From: Haloarchaeobius amylolyticus
Lineage (GTDB): Archaea > Halobacteriota > Halobacteria > Halobacteriales > Natrialbaceae
NCBI RefSeq assembly: GCF_026616195.1
Contig: NZ_JANHDH010000002.1
Location: forward strand, 434,001 to 498,000
Direction: 5' to 3'
Length of the DNA: 64,000 bases
The notes beneath the pieces are model-generated. The model saw only the letters and a program-made list of their open reading frames with translations, was not told the DNA's origin and did no database searches. The translations under genes were made by a program, and so were the position numbers. Numbering within the stretch: position 1 is the stretch's first letter; every line of letters starts with the position of its first letter. Positions 1 through 7,406 of this stretch are shown here, one piece after another.

Positions 1-121
1 CTACCGCGAGGACGGCGACGGCTCGAAGACCGACCTGAACGAGTGCGAGGAGTGCGGGTCGACGACGACCCGCGACGTCTGTCGCAAGTGCTCGCTGCTG
101 GACGCGCTGGGCGCGGTCTGA
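1..121 (+). CDS. ncsA: tRNA 2-thiolation ATPase NcsA/TtuA-type, C-terminal end only
   Basis: Only the last 39 codons are inside the window (reading frame begins at base 2, TGA at 119-121). They encode a treble-clef/zinc-ribbon tail: two CXXC pairs, C-E-E-C-G and C-R-K-C, followed by S-L-L-D-A-L. This is the usual ending of the NcsA/TtuA/Ctu1 family, PP-loop ATPases that act with a ubiquitin-like SAMP protein to thiolate tRNA wobble uridine. The call rests on this tail plus neighbourhood: in Haloferax volcanii ncsA lies beside ftsZ2, and an ftsZ2 is found 1.4 kb downstream here. The catalytic PP-loop lies outside the window, so the assignment stays tentative. Confidence 0.6.
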   Translation, partial: YREDGDGSKTDLNECEECGSTTTRDVCRKCSLLDALGAV

Positions 122-172
122 CCGGCGACGAGAACCCGAACTGCTTCTACCCCGGCGTGAGAACGCCCGCGT

Positions 173-694
173 ATGACCTACCCCGAGGACCTGCTCGACC
201 GCGGGAGCGTGGACTACGTCGAGCAGACGCACGTCCTGCCCGCCGAGGAGTTCGAGGCCGCCCGCGACCGCGCCGAGACCATCGACGGGGGCGTGGTCGT
301 CGGCGTCACCGACGACGAGGACCGAGTGCTGCTGGTCCAGAACGACTGGAGCGACGGCTGGATACTGCCGGGCGGCGGCGTCGAACCGGGCGAAGACTGG
401 GAGGCGGCGGCCCGCCGCGAGGCCGAGGAGGAGACCGGGGTCGCGGTCACCCTCGACGGCCCCGAACTCGTCTACCAGGGCCGACTCGAACACGTCGACA
501 CCGGCGAGGTGCTCGAGGACGGCTACGCGGTCTTCTTCGCCGCCTCGCCCCGCGACGACGGGACGGTCGCCGACGACCCGGGCGTGGCCGACGAGGACAT
601 CCAGGCGGTCGAGTGGTTCGCGGCGGTCCCGGCGGACGTGGACCCGGACCACGAGGCCGAGGTCCGACGCTTCGTCGACGGAGCCGGACCGTAA
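173..694 (+). CDS. NUDIX hydrolase
   Basis: 173 aa. A full NUDIX box runs from about residue 66: G-G-G-V-E-P-G-E, then A-A-R-R-E-A-E-E-E-T-G-V, matching GX5EX7REUXEEXGU, so the Mg2+-binding glutamates are intact. Family members hydrolyse nucleoside diphosphates linked to another moiety (nucleotide sugars, oxidised nucleotides, NADH, capped ends); the substrate cannot be told from sequence. The N-terminal ~40 residues (DLLDRGSVDYVEQTHVLP) are typical of haloarchaeal NUDIX proteins. It starts 51 bp after the ncsA-like gene on the same strand and may be co-transcribed. No signal peptide, so cytoplasmic. Confidence 0.9.
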   Translation: MTYPEDLLDRGSVDYVEQTHVLPAEEFEAARDRAETIDGGVVVGVTDDEDRVLLVQNDWSDGWILPGGGVEPGEDWEAAARREAEEETGVAVTLDGPELVYQGRLEHVDTGEVLEDGYAVFFAASPRDDGTVADDPGVADEDIQAVEWFAAVPADVDPDHEAEVRRFVDGAGP

Positions 695-745
695 GACGGG
701 GTCCGGCCCCGAAACCGCTTTCCGATATCGCCCGTACCTCCGCCC

Positions 746-1336
746 ATGGGACTCCTCGATAGCCTGCGCGAGCTGTTCCGGTCGCCGCCGTCGGACCCGG
801 AGCCCGAGCCGGCGGAACGGGCGACCCCGGCGTCCGACCCGGACCGGATGTACGGCACACCACCCGACGATGACGACGACGGGTTCGGGCTGCCCGACGA
901 ACCTGGGGACGAGCCCGAGGAACGCCCGACCGAGCCGCCCGAGGCGTTCGCCTACGAGGCCCAGGAGTTCGTCGACTTCTGGCACGAGTACCCCCTCGAC
1001 TTCACGCTCTCGTCGCTCGCCCACCTCGACAGCCTCGTCACGGAGAACTGGGAGCCGGAGGCGTTCGCGGGCGTCCAGCCGACCCCCGACGGCGGGTCCG
1101 ATGCCCGGACCTTCTACGGCATCGTCCAGTCCATCGGGAGCTACGTCGGTGAGACGCTCGTCCGCGACTGCGACGGCGAGTGGACGGAGGCGGGGAGTGG
1201 CAACTGGGCGGTCGTCGTGGAAGGTCCAGAGGGACAGGCGACCGTCGCCGTGTTCAGTATCGCCGCGGAGGCGTTCACCGACGCGCCGCACTTCCGGTCG
1301 TTCGTCGAGAAGCTCGAACGCGAGACGGGCGTCTGA
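746..1336 (+). CDS. acidic hypothetical protein
   Basis: 196 aa, no family recognised. The first 70 residues are a low-complexity acidic and proline-rich stretch (DPEPEPAERATP, DDDDDGFGLPDEPGDEPEE). The remainder (about 70-196) looks globular, with alternating hydrophobics (FVDFWHEYPLDFTLSSLAHLDSLV, GSGNWAVVVEGPEGQATVAVFSIA), and could be an alpha/beta domain. No transmembrane segment or signal peptide. Third codon positions are strongly GC-rich, as in neighbouring genes, which supports it being real. It follows the NUDIX gene by 51 bp on the same strand and converges on ftsZ2. Confidence 0.7.
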   Translation: MGLLDSLRELFRSPPSDPEPEPAERATPASDPDRMYGTPPDDDDDGFGLPDEPGDEPEERPTEPPEAFAYEAQEFVDFWHEYPLDFTLSSLAHLDSLVTENWEPEAFAGVQPTPDGGSDARTFYGIVQSIGSYVGETLVRDCDGEWTEAGSGNWAVVVEGPEGQATVAVFSIAAEAFTDAPHFRSFVEKLERETGV

Positions 1337-1480
1337 CCGGTCGACCGGTCCTCGACGACCCGACCGCGATACCGGTGGGTACGCGGTGTGAGAACGGAGA
1401 GAACGACCCCCGCTGGGGTCGGTTCTGGGAGTGGGTTCGTGTCCCCCGCCAGAGGGACGACTGGTACGACTGTGTCCGGC

Positions 1481-2686
1481 TCAGCGGATGACGTCGAGGC
1501 CGTTGTTCTGCTCGACCTCGTCGCGGCCGCCGTCGCCGCGCGTGCTCCCGAAGCTCTGGGCGCTCGAACTCGAGGAGCTCGATGCCGGGCTACCGAAGTC
1601 CGCCTCGCTGGCGTCGAAGCTACCTTCGTCGATAGCTTCCCGGGACCGGTCGGCCTGCTTCTGGGTGCTCGGACCGAGCACCTGGGCACTCTGGACGCCC
1701 GTCATGATGGCCATGACGCGCACCTTGCCCTTGTAGTTCTCCTGGATGCGCGCGCCCCAGATGACGTTCGCACTCGCCTCGAGGCGCTCGGTGATGTTGT
1801 TCGCGATGCCCTCGGCCTCCTTCAGCGTGAGGTCGGGGCCGCCCGTGATGTGGACGAGACCACCGGATGCACCACGGTAGTCCACGTCCAGCAGCGGGTG
1901 GTTCATCGCGTCGTTCACCACCTCGCGCGTCTTGTTCTTGTCCTGTGTCTCGCCGACCAGCATCACCGCGACGCCACCCTGGTTCATGATGGCGCACATG
2001 TCGGCGTAGTCGAGGTTGATGAGACTCGGCTGTGTGATGGTCTCGGAGATACCCTTGACCGTCTCGGCGATGATCTGGTCCATCACCGAGAACGCCTTGC
2101 CGATGGGCAGGTTGGGCACGTAGTCGAGCAGTCGGTTGTTGTCCAGCACGATGATGGAGTCGGCCTCCTCGCGGAGCTTCTCCAGGCCTTCCTCGGCCTT
2201 GACCGTGCGGGCACGCTCGACGTTGAACGGCGTCGACACCATGCCGACGACGATGGCGCCCTGTTCCTTGGCGATCTTCGAGACGACCGGCGCCGCGCCG
2301 GTCCCCGTCCCGCCGCCCATGCCCGCCGTGACGAACACGAGGTCGGCGTCGCCGAGGACCTCCTTGATCGTACCCTGTGCCATCTCGGTCGCGCGCTCGC
2401 CCATCGAGGGGTCGCCACCCGCGCCGAGCCCGTTGGTCAGGGACTTGCCGACGAGTATCTTCGTGTCGGCCTCGATCATCTTCAGGTGCTGCTTGTCGGT
2501 GTTGATGGCGACCGTGTCGGCCCCGTCGACACCGATGTTGTACAGCCGGTTGACGGTGTTGTTACCCGCGCCACCGCAGCCGACGATGACGATCCGGGGG
2601 TCCCCGAACTCGTCGCTGTCGAAGTCCTGCTTCTGTTGCTTCTCGCGTTCTTCGTGCTCGAGGGCGTCCTGAACGATATCCTGCAT
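1481..2686 (-). CDS. ftsZ2: cell division GTPase FtsZ2
   Basis: 401 aa tubulin/FtsZ-family GTPase. Visible motifs: [17 protein letters not shown] (nucleotide binding), the tubulin signature [14 protein letters not shown] near residue 120, and the T7-type loop NLDYADM near residue 230. The tail is Ser-rich and ends in LDVIR, a likely partner-binding peptide. Haloarchaea encode FtsZ1 and FtsZ2; the MQDIVQDAL start, the short RHH gene immediately upstream and the nearby ncsA-like gene all match the Haloferax FtsZ2 locus, where FtsZ2 drives ring constriction. The start codon lies 2 nt after the stop of the RHH gene, so the two form an operon and are probably translationally coupled. Confidence 0.9.
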   Translation of the reverse strand: MQDIVQDALEHEEREKQQKQDFDSDEFGDPRIVIVGCGGAGNNTVNRLYNIGVDGADTVAINTDKQHLKMIEADTKILVGKSLTNGLGAGGDPSMGERATEMAQGTIKEVLGDADLVFVTAGMGGGTGTGAAPVVSKIAKEQGAIVVGMVSTPFNVERARTVKAEEGLEKLREEADSIIVLDNNRLLDYVPNLPIGKAFSVMDQIIAETVKGISETITQPSLINLDYADMCAIMNQGGVAVMLVGETQDKNKTREVVNDAMNHPLLDVDYRGASGGLVHITGGPDLTLKEAEGIANNITERLEASANVIWGARIQENYKGKVRVMAIMTGVQSAQVLGPSTQKQADRSREAIDEGSFDASEADFGSPASSSSSSSAQSFGSTRGDGGRDEVEQNNGLDVIR

Positions 2687-2688
2687 CG

Positions 2689-2871
2689 TTACACCCTGGC
2701 GTAGGTGCGCTTGTTATCGCTGGCACCGGAACGCTCGGTCTGTTGCTCGTTGAGCATCTCGCGGACGGCCGACCGAATGGCCTCACTTCGATTCGGGAAC
2801 TCTCCCGTCTCGACCATCTGTTCTACCTCTTCGATCTGCTGTTTCGGAATTCGCAGTGTCACACGCTCCAT
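2689..2871 (-). CDS. ribbon-helix-helix (CopG/Arc type) regulator upstream of ftsZ2
   Basis: 60 aa. The core [40 protein letters not shown] is a textbook RHH fold: an N-terminal beta strand that inserts in the major groove, then two helices separated by F-P-N-R-S-E-A. Such proteins bind palindromic operators as dimers. It is the first gene of an operon with ftsZ2 (2 nt gap) and its promoter region carries two palindromes (2981-2998, 3005-3022), so autoregulation coupled to FtsZ2 supply is a reasonable inference. The C-terminal tail ([18 protein letters not shown]) is basic and probably unstructured. Confidence 0.85.
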   Translation of the reverse strand: MERVTLRIPKQQIEEVEQMVETGEFPNRSEAIRSAVREMLNEQQTERSGASDNKRTYARV

Positions 2872-2886
2872 GGTTGTATTCCCCTG

Positions 2887-2931
2887 GTAAGACCTCGCGC
2901 ATGTGCGTCGTTCGCACGCGCATCGTCTTAC
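2887..2931. repeat. imperfect long inverted repeat in the RHH-ftsZ2 leader
   Basis: GTAAGAC (2887-2893) is mirrored by GTCTTAC (2925-2931). Between them GTGCG (2903-2907) pairs with CGCAC (2913-2917), flanked by GCGC on both sides. A transcript starting near 3000 would carry this as a hairpin just ahead of the RHH start codon at 2871; on DNA the outer arms repeat the TAAGAC half-site seen at 2981-2998. Operator or leader hairpin cannot be separated from sequence. Confidence 0.45.
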
Positions 2932-2980
2932 ACGGTGATTACGGGCACGGGAGCCCCGTAAACTCCCGATTCCGCCCTGT

Positions 2981-3022
2981 GTAAGACAACTGTCTTACGC
3001 GACTGTATGCACTGTGTCATAC
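2981..3022. promoter_or_regulatory. palindromic operator candidates at the RHH-ftsZ2 promoter
   Basis: GTAAGACA-AC-TGTCTTAC at 2981-2998 is a perfect 8-bp dyad, and GTATG (3005-3009) pairs with CATAC (3018-3022). Reading toward the RHH-ftsZ2 operon, a TATA-like TTTATTA lies at about 3024-3030, so transcription would begin near 3000, inside these dyads. That position suits repression by an RHH dimer, either the operon's own protein or the RHH/zinc-ribbon protein encoded just upstream. A terminator role for the upstream gene is the alternative; there is no T-run. Confidence 0.5.
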
Positions 3023-3060
3023 GTAATAAAGGTACCGCCGATAACAGGTCTCGATCTGTC

Positions 3061-3654
3061 CTACGTCGAGTCGAGCACGTCGGCAGCCGGGGTCCGACGC
3101 CCGCAGCTCGGGCAGAACGCCCAGTCCGAGCGCACCTCGTCGCCGCACTCGCAGAACGCCCGATGCGAGGCCTTCTCGCCGCAGTTCGGGCAGTACACGT
3201 GGTCCGAATCGACCGTCTCACCGCACTGCCCGCAGGTCGTCTCGTGGGTGTCTCCCGCGGTGTCCGACACACCTGCCACCGGCGACCCGGGAGAGGTGTC
3301 CGACACCTGGTCGGACGCCTCGGCGTCGACCTCTCCGGTCGCTTGCACGCCGTCGAGCGCGATGGTGAGGTTCAGGTCCTGGCCGCGACCGGCCATCGCC
3401 GCGTCGAGCCGCCGGTCGAGGATCTCGTCGACCCGCGCCTCGACCAGCTCGTCGATCCGGGCCGCCACGAGGTCGTCCAGACTGGCGTGGCTCTCGACGG
3501 TAGCCTGCCGGTCGCCCTCGTCGGGGGTGTCGTCGCCGACGTCCCCGTCGAGGTACGCCCGGAGCGCGTCGCGGACGAGCTGGCTCTTGGACTCGTCTCT
3601 GGCCTCGAGTCGCTCGACCAGGTCGTCGTCCGCACGCACGGTAATCTTACTCAT
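3061..3654 (-). CDS. RHH DNA-binding protein with C-terminal zinc ribbons
   Basis: 197 aa. Residues 1-40 (MSKITVRADDDLVERLEARDESKSQLVRDALRAYL) form a ribbon-helix-helix domain. A middle region (about 45-140) is acidic and helical (LDDLVAARIDELVEARVDEILDRRLDAAM), possibly a coiled coil. The C-terminus carries two paired-cysteine modules: C-G-Q-C-G then C-P-N-C-G, and C-E-C-G then C-P-S-C-G. It is therefore a probable transcription regulator with a zinc-ribbon interaction domain. It is encoded upstream of, and on the same strand as, the RHH-ftsZ2 operon, separated by 189 bp of palindromic DNA. Its own promoter has a TATA-like element near 3673-3680. Confidence 0.8.
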   Translation of the reverse strand: MSKITVRADDDLVERLEARDESKSQLVRDALRAYLDGDVGDDTPDEGDRQATVESHASLDDLVAARIDELVEARVDEILDRRLDAAMAGRGQDLNLTIALDGVQATGEVDAEASDQVSDTSPGSPVAGVSDTAGDTHETTCGQCGETVDSDHVYCPNCGEKASHRAFCECGDEVRSDWAFCPSCGRRTPAADVLDST

Positions 3655-3819
3655 ACCTCTCGTTCGGCTAACGTATTATACGGCAGGTACTTGAATGTAT
3701 CCCCAAGCGTCTGACGAACGTCTGACGCTGGTTTCAGCTCGTGTGACCTGCTACGATGTACCGGAGCCGGTCGAGATAATAACCCTTATGTCGCCGCCGG
3801 CGTCTATCTGAAAGTACGC

Positions 3820-3893
3820 CCGCCCTTAGCTCAGACTGGTAGAGCAGTCGACTGTAGATCGACTTGTCCCCCGTTCAAATCGGGGAGGGCGGA
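3820..3893 (+). tRNA. tRNA-Tyr (GTA)
   Basis: Cloverleaf fits fully: acceptor arm CCGCCCT (3820-3826) pairs with AGGGCGG (3886-3892), discriminator A at 3893; the D arm contains AGCTC...GAGC; the anticodon stem GTCGA/TCGAC encloses loop CTGTAGA with anticodon GTA at 3854-3856; the T arm is CCCCG-TTCAAAT-CGGGG. No intron is apparent. CCA is not encoded. A short AT-rich stretch at about 3775-3788 may hold its promoter. Confidence 0.95.
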
Positions 3894-4004
3894 CTGCTTT
3901 TCCGCGAACCGTCGAACGTAGTGAGACCGTGAGCGGAATGCACGTTCTGCCGAGCCGATTTGCGCTCGTGAGTCACGCGCAGCGAAGCGAGCATGTCTCA
4001 CGGT

Positions 4005-4028
4005 GTTCAACATCGGGAAGGGCGGACT
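4005..4028 (+). repeat. degenerate copy of the tRNA-Tyr 3' end (possible att remnant)
   Basis: These 24 bases repeat the tRNA-Tyr 3' part (3873-3895) with one inserted C and one G-to-A change, in the same orientation and 110 bp further on. Integrases that target tRNA genes leave this kind of duplication. The enclosed 110 bp hold no gene, so the copy could be the scar of a lost element or the near edge of a decayed one; the DNA beyond it (to about 4450) is unusually AT-rich. The remaining sequence between 3894 and 4112 shows nothing coding. Confidence 0.45.
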
Positions 4029-4112
4029 TCTTCTGAAGTCGAGCTGTAGTCGAGGCTGGTACGAGTACCGTACCGAGATAGTGGAGAGAGATTCGGAGAG
4101 ACACTGGGGCAG

Positions 4113-4289
4113 TCAGTCGAATTCCTTGATCTCCCTCGTTTCCAGGTCGATGATCGCTTTACAGTCCTCGCACTGTACCTCGCCACCTCCCATCTTGGCG
4201 TGTCCCACGTCCTCGGTCACCATGTTGGTCCATTTCGACTCGGCCCAGTTGTTACCGCAGTTTGGGCACATACTTGGTAACCCCGCCAT
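4113..4289 (-). CDS. small zinc-ribbon protein
   Basis: Encodes MAGLPSMCPNCGNNW...VQCEDCKAIIDLETREIKEFD: two cysteine pairs (C-P-N-C and C-E-D-C) about 30 residues apart, the pattern of haloarchaeal small zinc-finger proteins. Start is uncertain: a GTG at 4304 would lengthen it, but a TATA-like ACTATAAAA at 4306-4314 would place transcription start near 4283-4288, favouring the ATG at 4289 (58 aa) or the ATG at 4271 (52 aa, leaderless). Function unknown. It sits alone in the low-GC segment after tRNA-Tyr, which hints at acquisition. Confidence 0.6.
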   Translation of the reverse strand: MAGLPSMCPNCGNNWAESKWTNMVTEDVGHAKMGGGEVQCEDCKAIIDLETREIKEFD

Positions 4290-4410
4290 ATGACATGATT
4301 GCACGTTTTATAGTAAAAATTTTGGCTATTTCTCGCTTCTCCTGTGTAGTTGATGTTATTGGAATGTTCGTTCTAGGGCAAATAACTAGTGGTGGTGGCA
4401 AATGAGTCTC

Positions 4411-4454
4411 GAATATCAACGCAAGCTTTGAATATCAAAATTAATATATTTGAT
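4411..4454. repeat. AT-rich direct and inverted repeats
   Basis: GAATATCAA occurs at 4411-4419 and again at 4430-4438, and ATCAAA (4434-4439) is mirrored by TTTGAT (4449-4454) around ATTAATATA. The surrounding 4305-4547 gap is far more AT-rich than the rest of the window. It may be a regulator site or residual mobile DNA; no gene was seen in it. Confidence 0.4.
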
Positions 4455-4547
4455 GCTGAGCTGTCAGCGTGTGGCCCGGTGTGGCCGGTCGCGAACCCTC
4501 CACCCACGACCGCGATGTTCAAGTGAAGTTGCGCTAGTCCTACGGTA

Positions 4548-5171
4548 GTGGCAGTTTCGTTCGACCTCTTCGGGACGCTCGTGGACGTGGACCGGCCGGC
4601 AGACCCAGCGGCGGCGGTCGCAGCGGCCCTCCGGGACCGGGACGTCGCGGTCCCCGATGACTGGGGCGAGGCCTACCGGGAGGTCCACATCGACGCGCCC
4701 GCGGGCGCGGAAGTACCCCTGCCGGCGCACGTCTCGGCGGCCCTGCAGAGCCGGGGAGTCGACGCGCCGGGGAACGCGCCGCGGCGGGCGGTCGTCTCGG
4801 CGTTCGACCCCGCGGTCGAGACCAGAGAGGGCGCGGTCGAGGCCGTCGCGGCGGCCCGCGAGAGGGGGCCGGTCGCGATCTGCTCGAACTGTGCGGTGCC
4901 GGAGCTCGTCGGCCGGACGCTGGTCCGGTCCGACCTCGGGCGTGGGGACTTCGATACCATCGTCACGAGCGTCGCCTGTGGCTGGCGCAAGCCCGACGCG
5001 CACATCTTCGAGACGGTGGCGCGCCAGCTCGAGTGCGACGTGGCCGACCTCGTCCACGTCGGCGACGACCCGCGGACCGACGGGGGCATCGAGGACGCGG
5101 GCGGCCGGTTCGTCGACGTGGGCGAGGTACCCCTGTCGGCGCTCCCGGCCGAACTGGGGTGGTCGGGGTGA
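4548..5171 (+). CDS. HAD-family hydrolase in the cobalamin operon
   Basis: 207 aa. Motif I is V-S-F-D-L-F-G-T-L-V, with the nucleophile Asp near residue 6; motif II is the I-C-S-N-C stretch near 107; motif III/IV are W-R-K-P-D near 141 and H-V-G-D-D-P near 170. The start is the GTG at 4548. Its stop overlaps the GTG start of cbiB by 4 nt, so it is translated as part of the cobalamin operon. Haloarchaea lack an obvious alpha-ribazole/adenosylcobalamin-5'-phosphate phosphatase of the CobC or CobZ type; this HAD protein is a candidate for that step, but only context supports it. Confidence 0.8.
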   Translation: MAVSFDLFGTLVDVDRPADPAAAVAAALRDRDVAVPDDWGEAYREVHIDAPAGAEVPLPAHVSAALQSRGVDAPGNAPRRAVVSAFDPAVETREGAVEAVAAARERGPVAICSNCAVPELVGRTLVRSDLGRGDFDTIVTSVACGWRKPDAHIFETVARQLECDVADLVHVGDDPRTDGGIEDAGGRFVDVGEVPLSALPAELGWSG

Positions 5172-6070
5172 CGGTCGCGGCGTCGGTCGCGGTGGGCGTC
5201 GGCTTCCTGCTCGACGTGCTGACCGGCGAACCGCCGACCCAGGCCCACCCGGTGGCGTGGTTCGGGAAACTGGTCGCGCCGGTCGACCGGGCGTGGTCAC
5301 ACCCCCGGCTGGTCGGCGTGCTGGCGGCGCTGGTGCTTCCGGCGGTCGCGGCCGCGGTCGTGGGCGGCCTCGTCCTCCTCGTCGACCGGTACGACACCTG
5401 GTACGGGGCCGGCGCGGCCGCGGTCGCGCTCTACCTGACGACGAGCCTGCGGATGCTGCTGAGCGAGGCGCTCGGGGTCATCCGGCTCTCGGAGGTGGAC
5501 GAGGAGGGCGCTCGCGAGGCACTGCTGTCGCTGGCGGGCCGGGATGCCAGCGAACTCTCGGCGGGGGAACTCCGGAGCGCCGCGGTGGAATCGATCGCGG
5601 AGAATCTGGCAGACGGCTTCGTGGCGCCGCTGTTGGCGTTTACGCTGTTTACGACCGTCTCGCTCCCGGCTGCGGCCGCGGCGGCGGCGTGGGTGAAGGC
5701 GGTGAACACCCTGGATTCGATGCTGGGCTACCACTCGAAGCCGGTCGGGTGGGCGCCGGCGCGCCTCGACGACGTGGTGATGTGGCTCCCGGCGCGGCTC
5801 TCGGCGCTGCTCATCGCGCAGGCGGCCCGCCAGCCCCGGGCGGTGCTCCGGGCTCGCTACTGGCTCTCGGAGGTCCCGTCGCCGAACTCCGGCTGGCCCA
5901 TGGGCGCCATCGCGGCGGTGCTGGACGTACGCCTGGAGAAGCCGGGCGTGTACGTCCTCAACGCGGGCGCCGACTTGCCCTCGCCCCAGAAGGCCCGCCG
6001 CGGGGTGCAGGTGGTCGGGTCGGCCGCGCTCGTCGGCGTGCTCTACGCGGGGGTGGTCGCGTGGTTCTGA
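5168..6070 (+). CDS. cbiB: adenosylcobinamide-phosphate synthase CbiB
   Basis: 300 aa integral membrane protein, start GTG 5168 inside the stop of the HAD gene (GTGA). Characteristic motifs: LDVLTGEPPTQAHPVAWFGKLV at the N-terminus, VESIAENLADGFVAPLL, WVKAVNTLDSMLGYHSK, and SPNSGWPMGAIAAVL. CbiB condenses adenosylcobyric acid with (R)-1-aminopropan-2-ol or its phosphate to give adenosylcobinamide (phosphate). Four to five hydrophobic segments are visible. It precedes cobS with a 10-nt overlap, and the aminopropanol-phosphate donor enzyme CobD is encoded four genes downstream. Confidence 0.93.
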   Translation: MTVAASVAVGVGFLLDVLTGEPPTQAHPVAWFGKLVAPVDRAWSHPRLVGVLAALVLPAVAAAVVGGLVLLVDRYDTWYGAGAAAVALYLTTSLRMLLSEALGVIRLSEVDEEGAREALLSLAGRDASELSAGELRSAAVESIAENLADGFVAPLLAFTLFTTVSLPAAAAAAAWVKAVNTLDSMLGYHSKPVGWAPARLDDVVMWLPARLSALLIAQAARQPRAVLRARYWLSEVPSPNSGWPMGAIAAVLDVRLEKPGVYVLNAGADLPSPQKARRGVQVVGSAALVGVLYAGVVAWF

Positions 6071-6846
6071 CCGTCGCCGCGGTGCGCGGCGCGCTCGGGT
6101 TCCTGACGCGCCTGCCCGCGGGCCACGACGAGGCCGCCTGGGACGCCTACACCCGGTACCCGGTCGCCATGGTGCCCGTGGGCTACCTCGTCGGCGTGCT
6201 CTGTGCGCTCCCGGTCGTCCTCGGGGGCCTGTTCTCCCTGCCCGCTCCGGTGGTCGGCTTCGGCTACCTGCTCGCGGTGTACGGCGCGACGGGCATCAAC
6301 CACCTCGACGGGGTTGCCGACTGCGGGGACGCCGCGGTCGTCCACGGCTCCCCTGCGGACCGCCGCGAGGTCCTGAAGGACACGACGACCGGCGTCGGCG
6401 CGCTCGCCGCGGTCGGGCTGGTCATCGCTGGCCTCGCTCTCGGCGGGGTCGCCCTCGCCGGTCTCCCACTGGGGGCCGCGGTCGCCGTCGTCGTCGTCAG
6501 CGAGGTCGGCGCGAAGGCGGGGATGGTCCTGCTGGCCGGCGTCGGAAAGCCTGCCCACGAGGGTTTCGGGAGCGCCCTGACGGGCGAGTCGGGCCGCGGA
6601 ACCGCACTCGCCGGCCTCGCCCTGGCGACCCCGGCCGTCCTCTTCGGACTCCCGGCGCCCGACTGGCCGGTAGTCGCCGGGGTCGCCATCGCCTCCATGG
6701 GGGCGGGCGTCCTCGTCGCCCTCGCGGCCCTCGGCTGGGCCGACGACCGCCTCGGCGGGGTCACCGGCGACGTCTTCGGTGCGACCAACGAACTCGCCCG
6801 CGTCGCGGGCATCCACGTGGGGGTGATCGCGTGGACGCTCTCGTGA
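6061..6846 (+). CDS. cobS: adenosylcobinamide-GDP ribazoletransferase CobS
   Basis: 261 aa, highly hydrophobic with about six to seven membrane segments. The family signature HLDGVADCGDA (Asp-rich, metal binding) lies near residue 80, with KDTTTGVGALA after it. CobS joins adenosylcobinamide-GDP to alpha-ribazole(-phosphate) to form cobalamin(-phosphate). The GTG at 6061 is the only sensible start and overlaps cbiB by 10 nt; a longer upstream in-frame reading is just open sequence in a GC-rich background. It overlaps cobY downstream by 16 nt. Confidence 0.93.
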   Translation: MVLTVAAVRGALGFLTRLPAGHDEAAWDAYTRYPVAMVPVGYLVGVLCALPVVLGGLFSLPAPVVGFGYLLAVYGATGINHLDGVADCGDAAVVHGSPADRREVLKDTTTGVGALAAVGLVIAGLALGGVALAGLPLGAAVAVVVVSEVGAKAGMVLLAGVGKPAHEGFGSALTGESGRGTALAGLALATPAVLFGLPAPDWPVVAGVAIASMGAGVLVALAALGWADDRLGGVTGDVFGATNELARVAGIHVGVIAWTLS

Positions 6847-7406
6847 TGTGTGGCGGTCGCGGCACACGCCTCGATGCCGACATCGAGAAGCCGCTGTACC
6901 CCATCGCCGGCACGCCGATGGTCGACCGGGTGCTCTCGGCACTCGCCGGGAGCCGTGTCGAGACCGCGTACGCGGCCGTCTCCCCGCACGCGCCCGCGAC
7001 GCGCGAACACCTTTCGAAAACCACGTTCGACGACCTCGCCCTCTCCCTCGTCGAGACACCAGGCGAGGGCTACGTCACCGACCTGCAGGCCGCCCTCGAC
7101 ACCGTCGAACCTCCCGTCCTCACGGTCGCGGCCGACCTGCCCCTGCTCGCCCCGGTCGTGGTCGACCGGGTACTCGACCGGTTCGCGGCAGGGGAACGGG
7201 ACTCCCTGACCGTCGTCGTCCCGACGGACCTCAAGCGCGCCCTCGGCGCGAGCTGTGACACCGAATTCGACGGGCTCGCCCCGACGGGCGTGAACGTCGT
7301 CGCCGATGCCGATTCAGACACCATGTACACCAGTTACGACGCCAGACTCGCCGTGAACGTGAACCGCCAGTCAGACGCCGACCTCGCGGAGGCACTATGC
7401 GACTGA
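6831..7406 (+). CDS. cobY: adenosylcobinamide-phosphate guanylyltransferase CobY
   Basis: 191 aa nucleotidyltransferase. The N-terminus [35 protein letters not shown] is the archaeal CobY form of the G-G-(X)-G-T-R...K-P signature. CobY is the archaeal replacement for bacterial CobU: it transfers GMP to adenosylcobinamide phosphate but has no kinase activity. The adenosylcobinamide must therefore enter as phosphate, consistent with CbiB using aminopropanol phosphate made by CobD. Overlaps cobS (16 nt) and the following CobT-like gene (10 nt). Confidence 0.92.
   Translation: MDALVMCGGRGTRLDADIEKPLYPIAGTPMVDRVLSALAGSRVETAYAAVSPHAPATREHLSKTTFDDLALSLVETPGEGYVTDLQAALDTVEPPVLTVAADLPLLAPVVVDRVLDRFAAGERDSLTVVVPTDLKRALGASCDTEFDGLAPTGVNVVADADSDTMYTSYDARLAVNVNRQSDADLAEALCD

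Noticed and set aside
3894-4112. Second tRNA copy downstream of tRNA-Tyr
   Set aside because: Only the 3' 24 bases are repeated; no cloverleaf can be formed with the preceding sequence.
4657-6846. 729-codon open frame covering HAD, cbiB and cobS
   Set aside because: Only its last 261 codons (from GTG 6061) are protein-like and match CobS; the rest is an Arg-rich shadow of genes in other frames.
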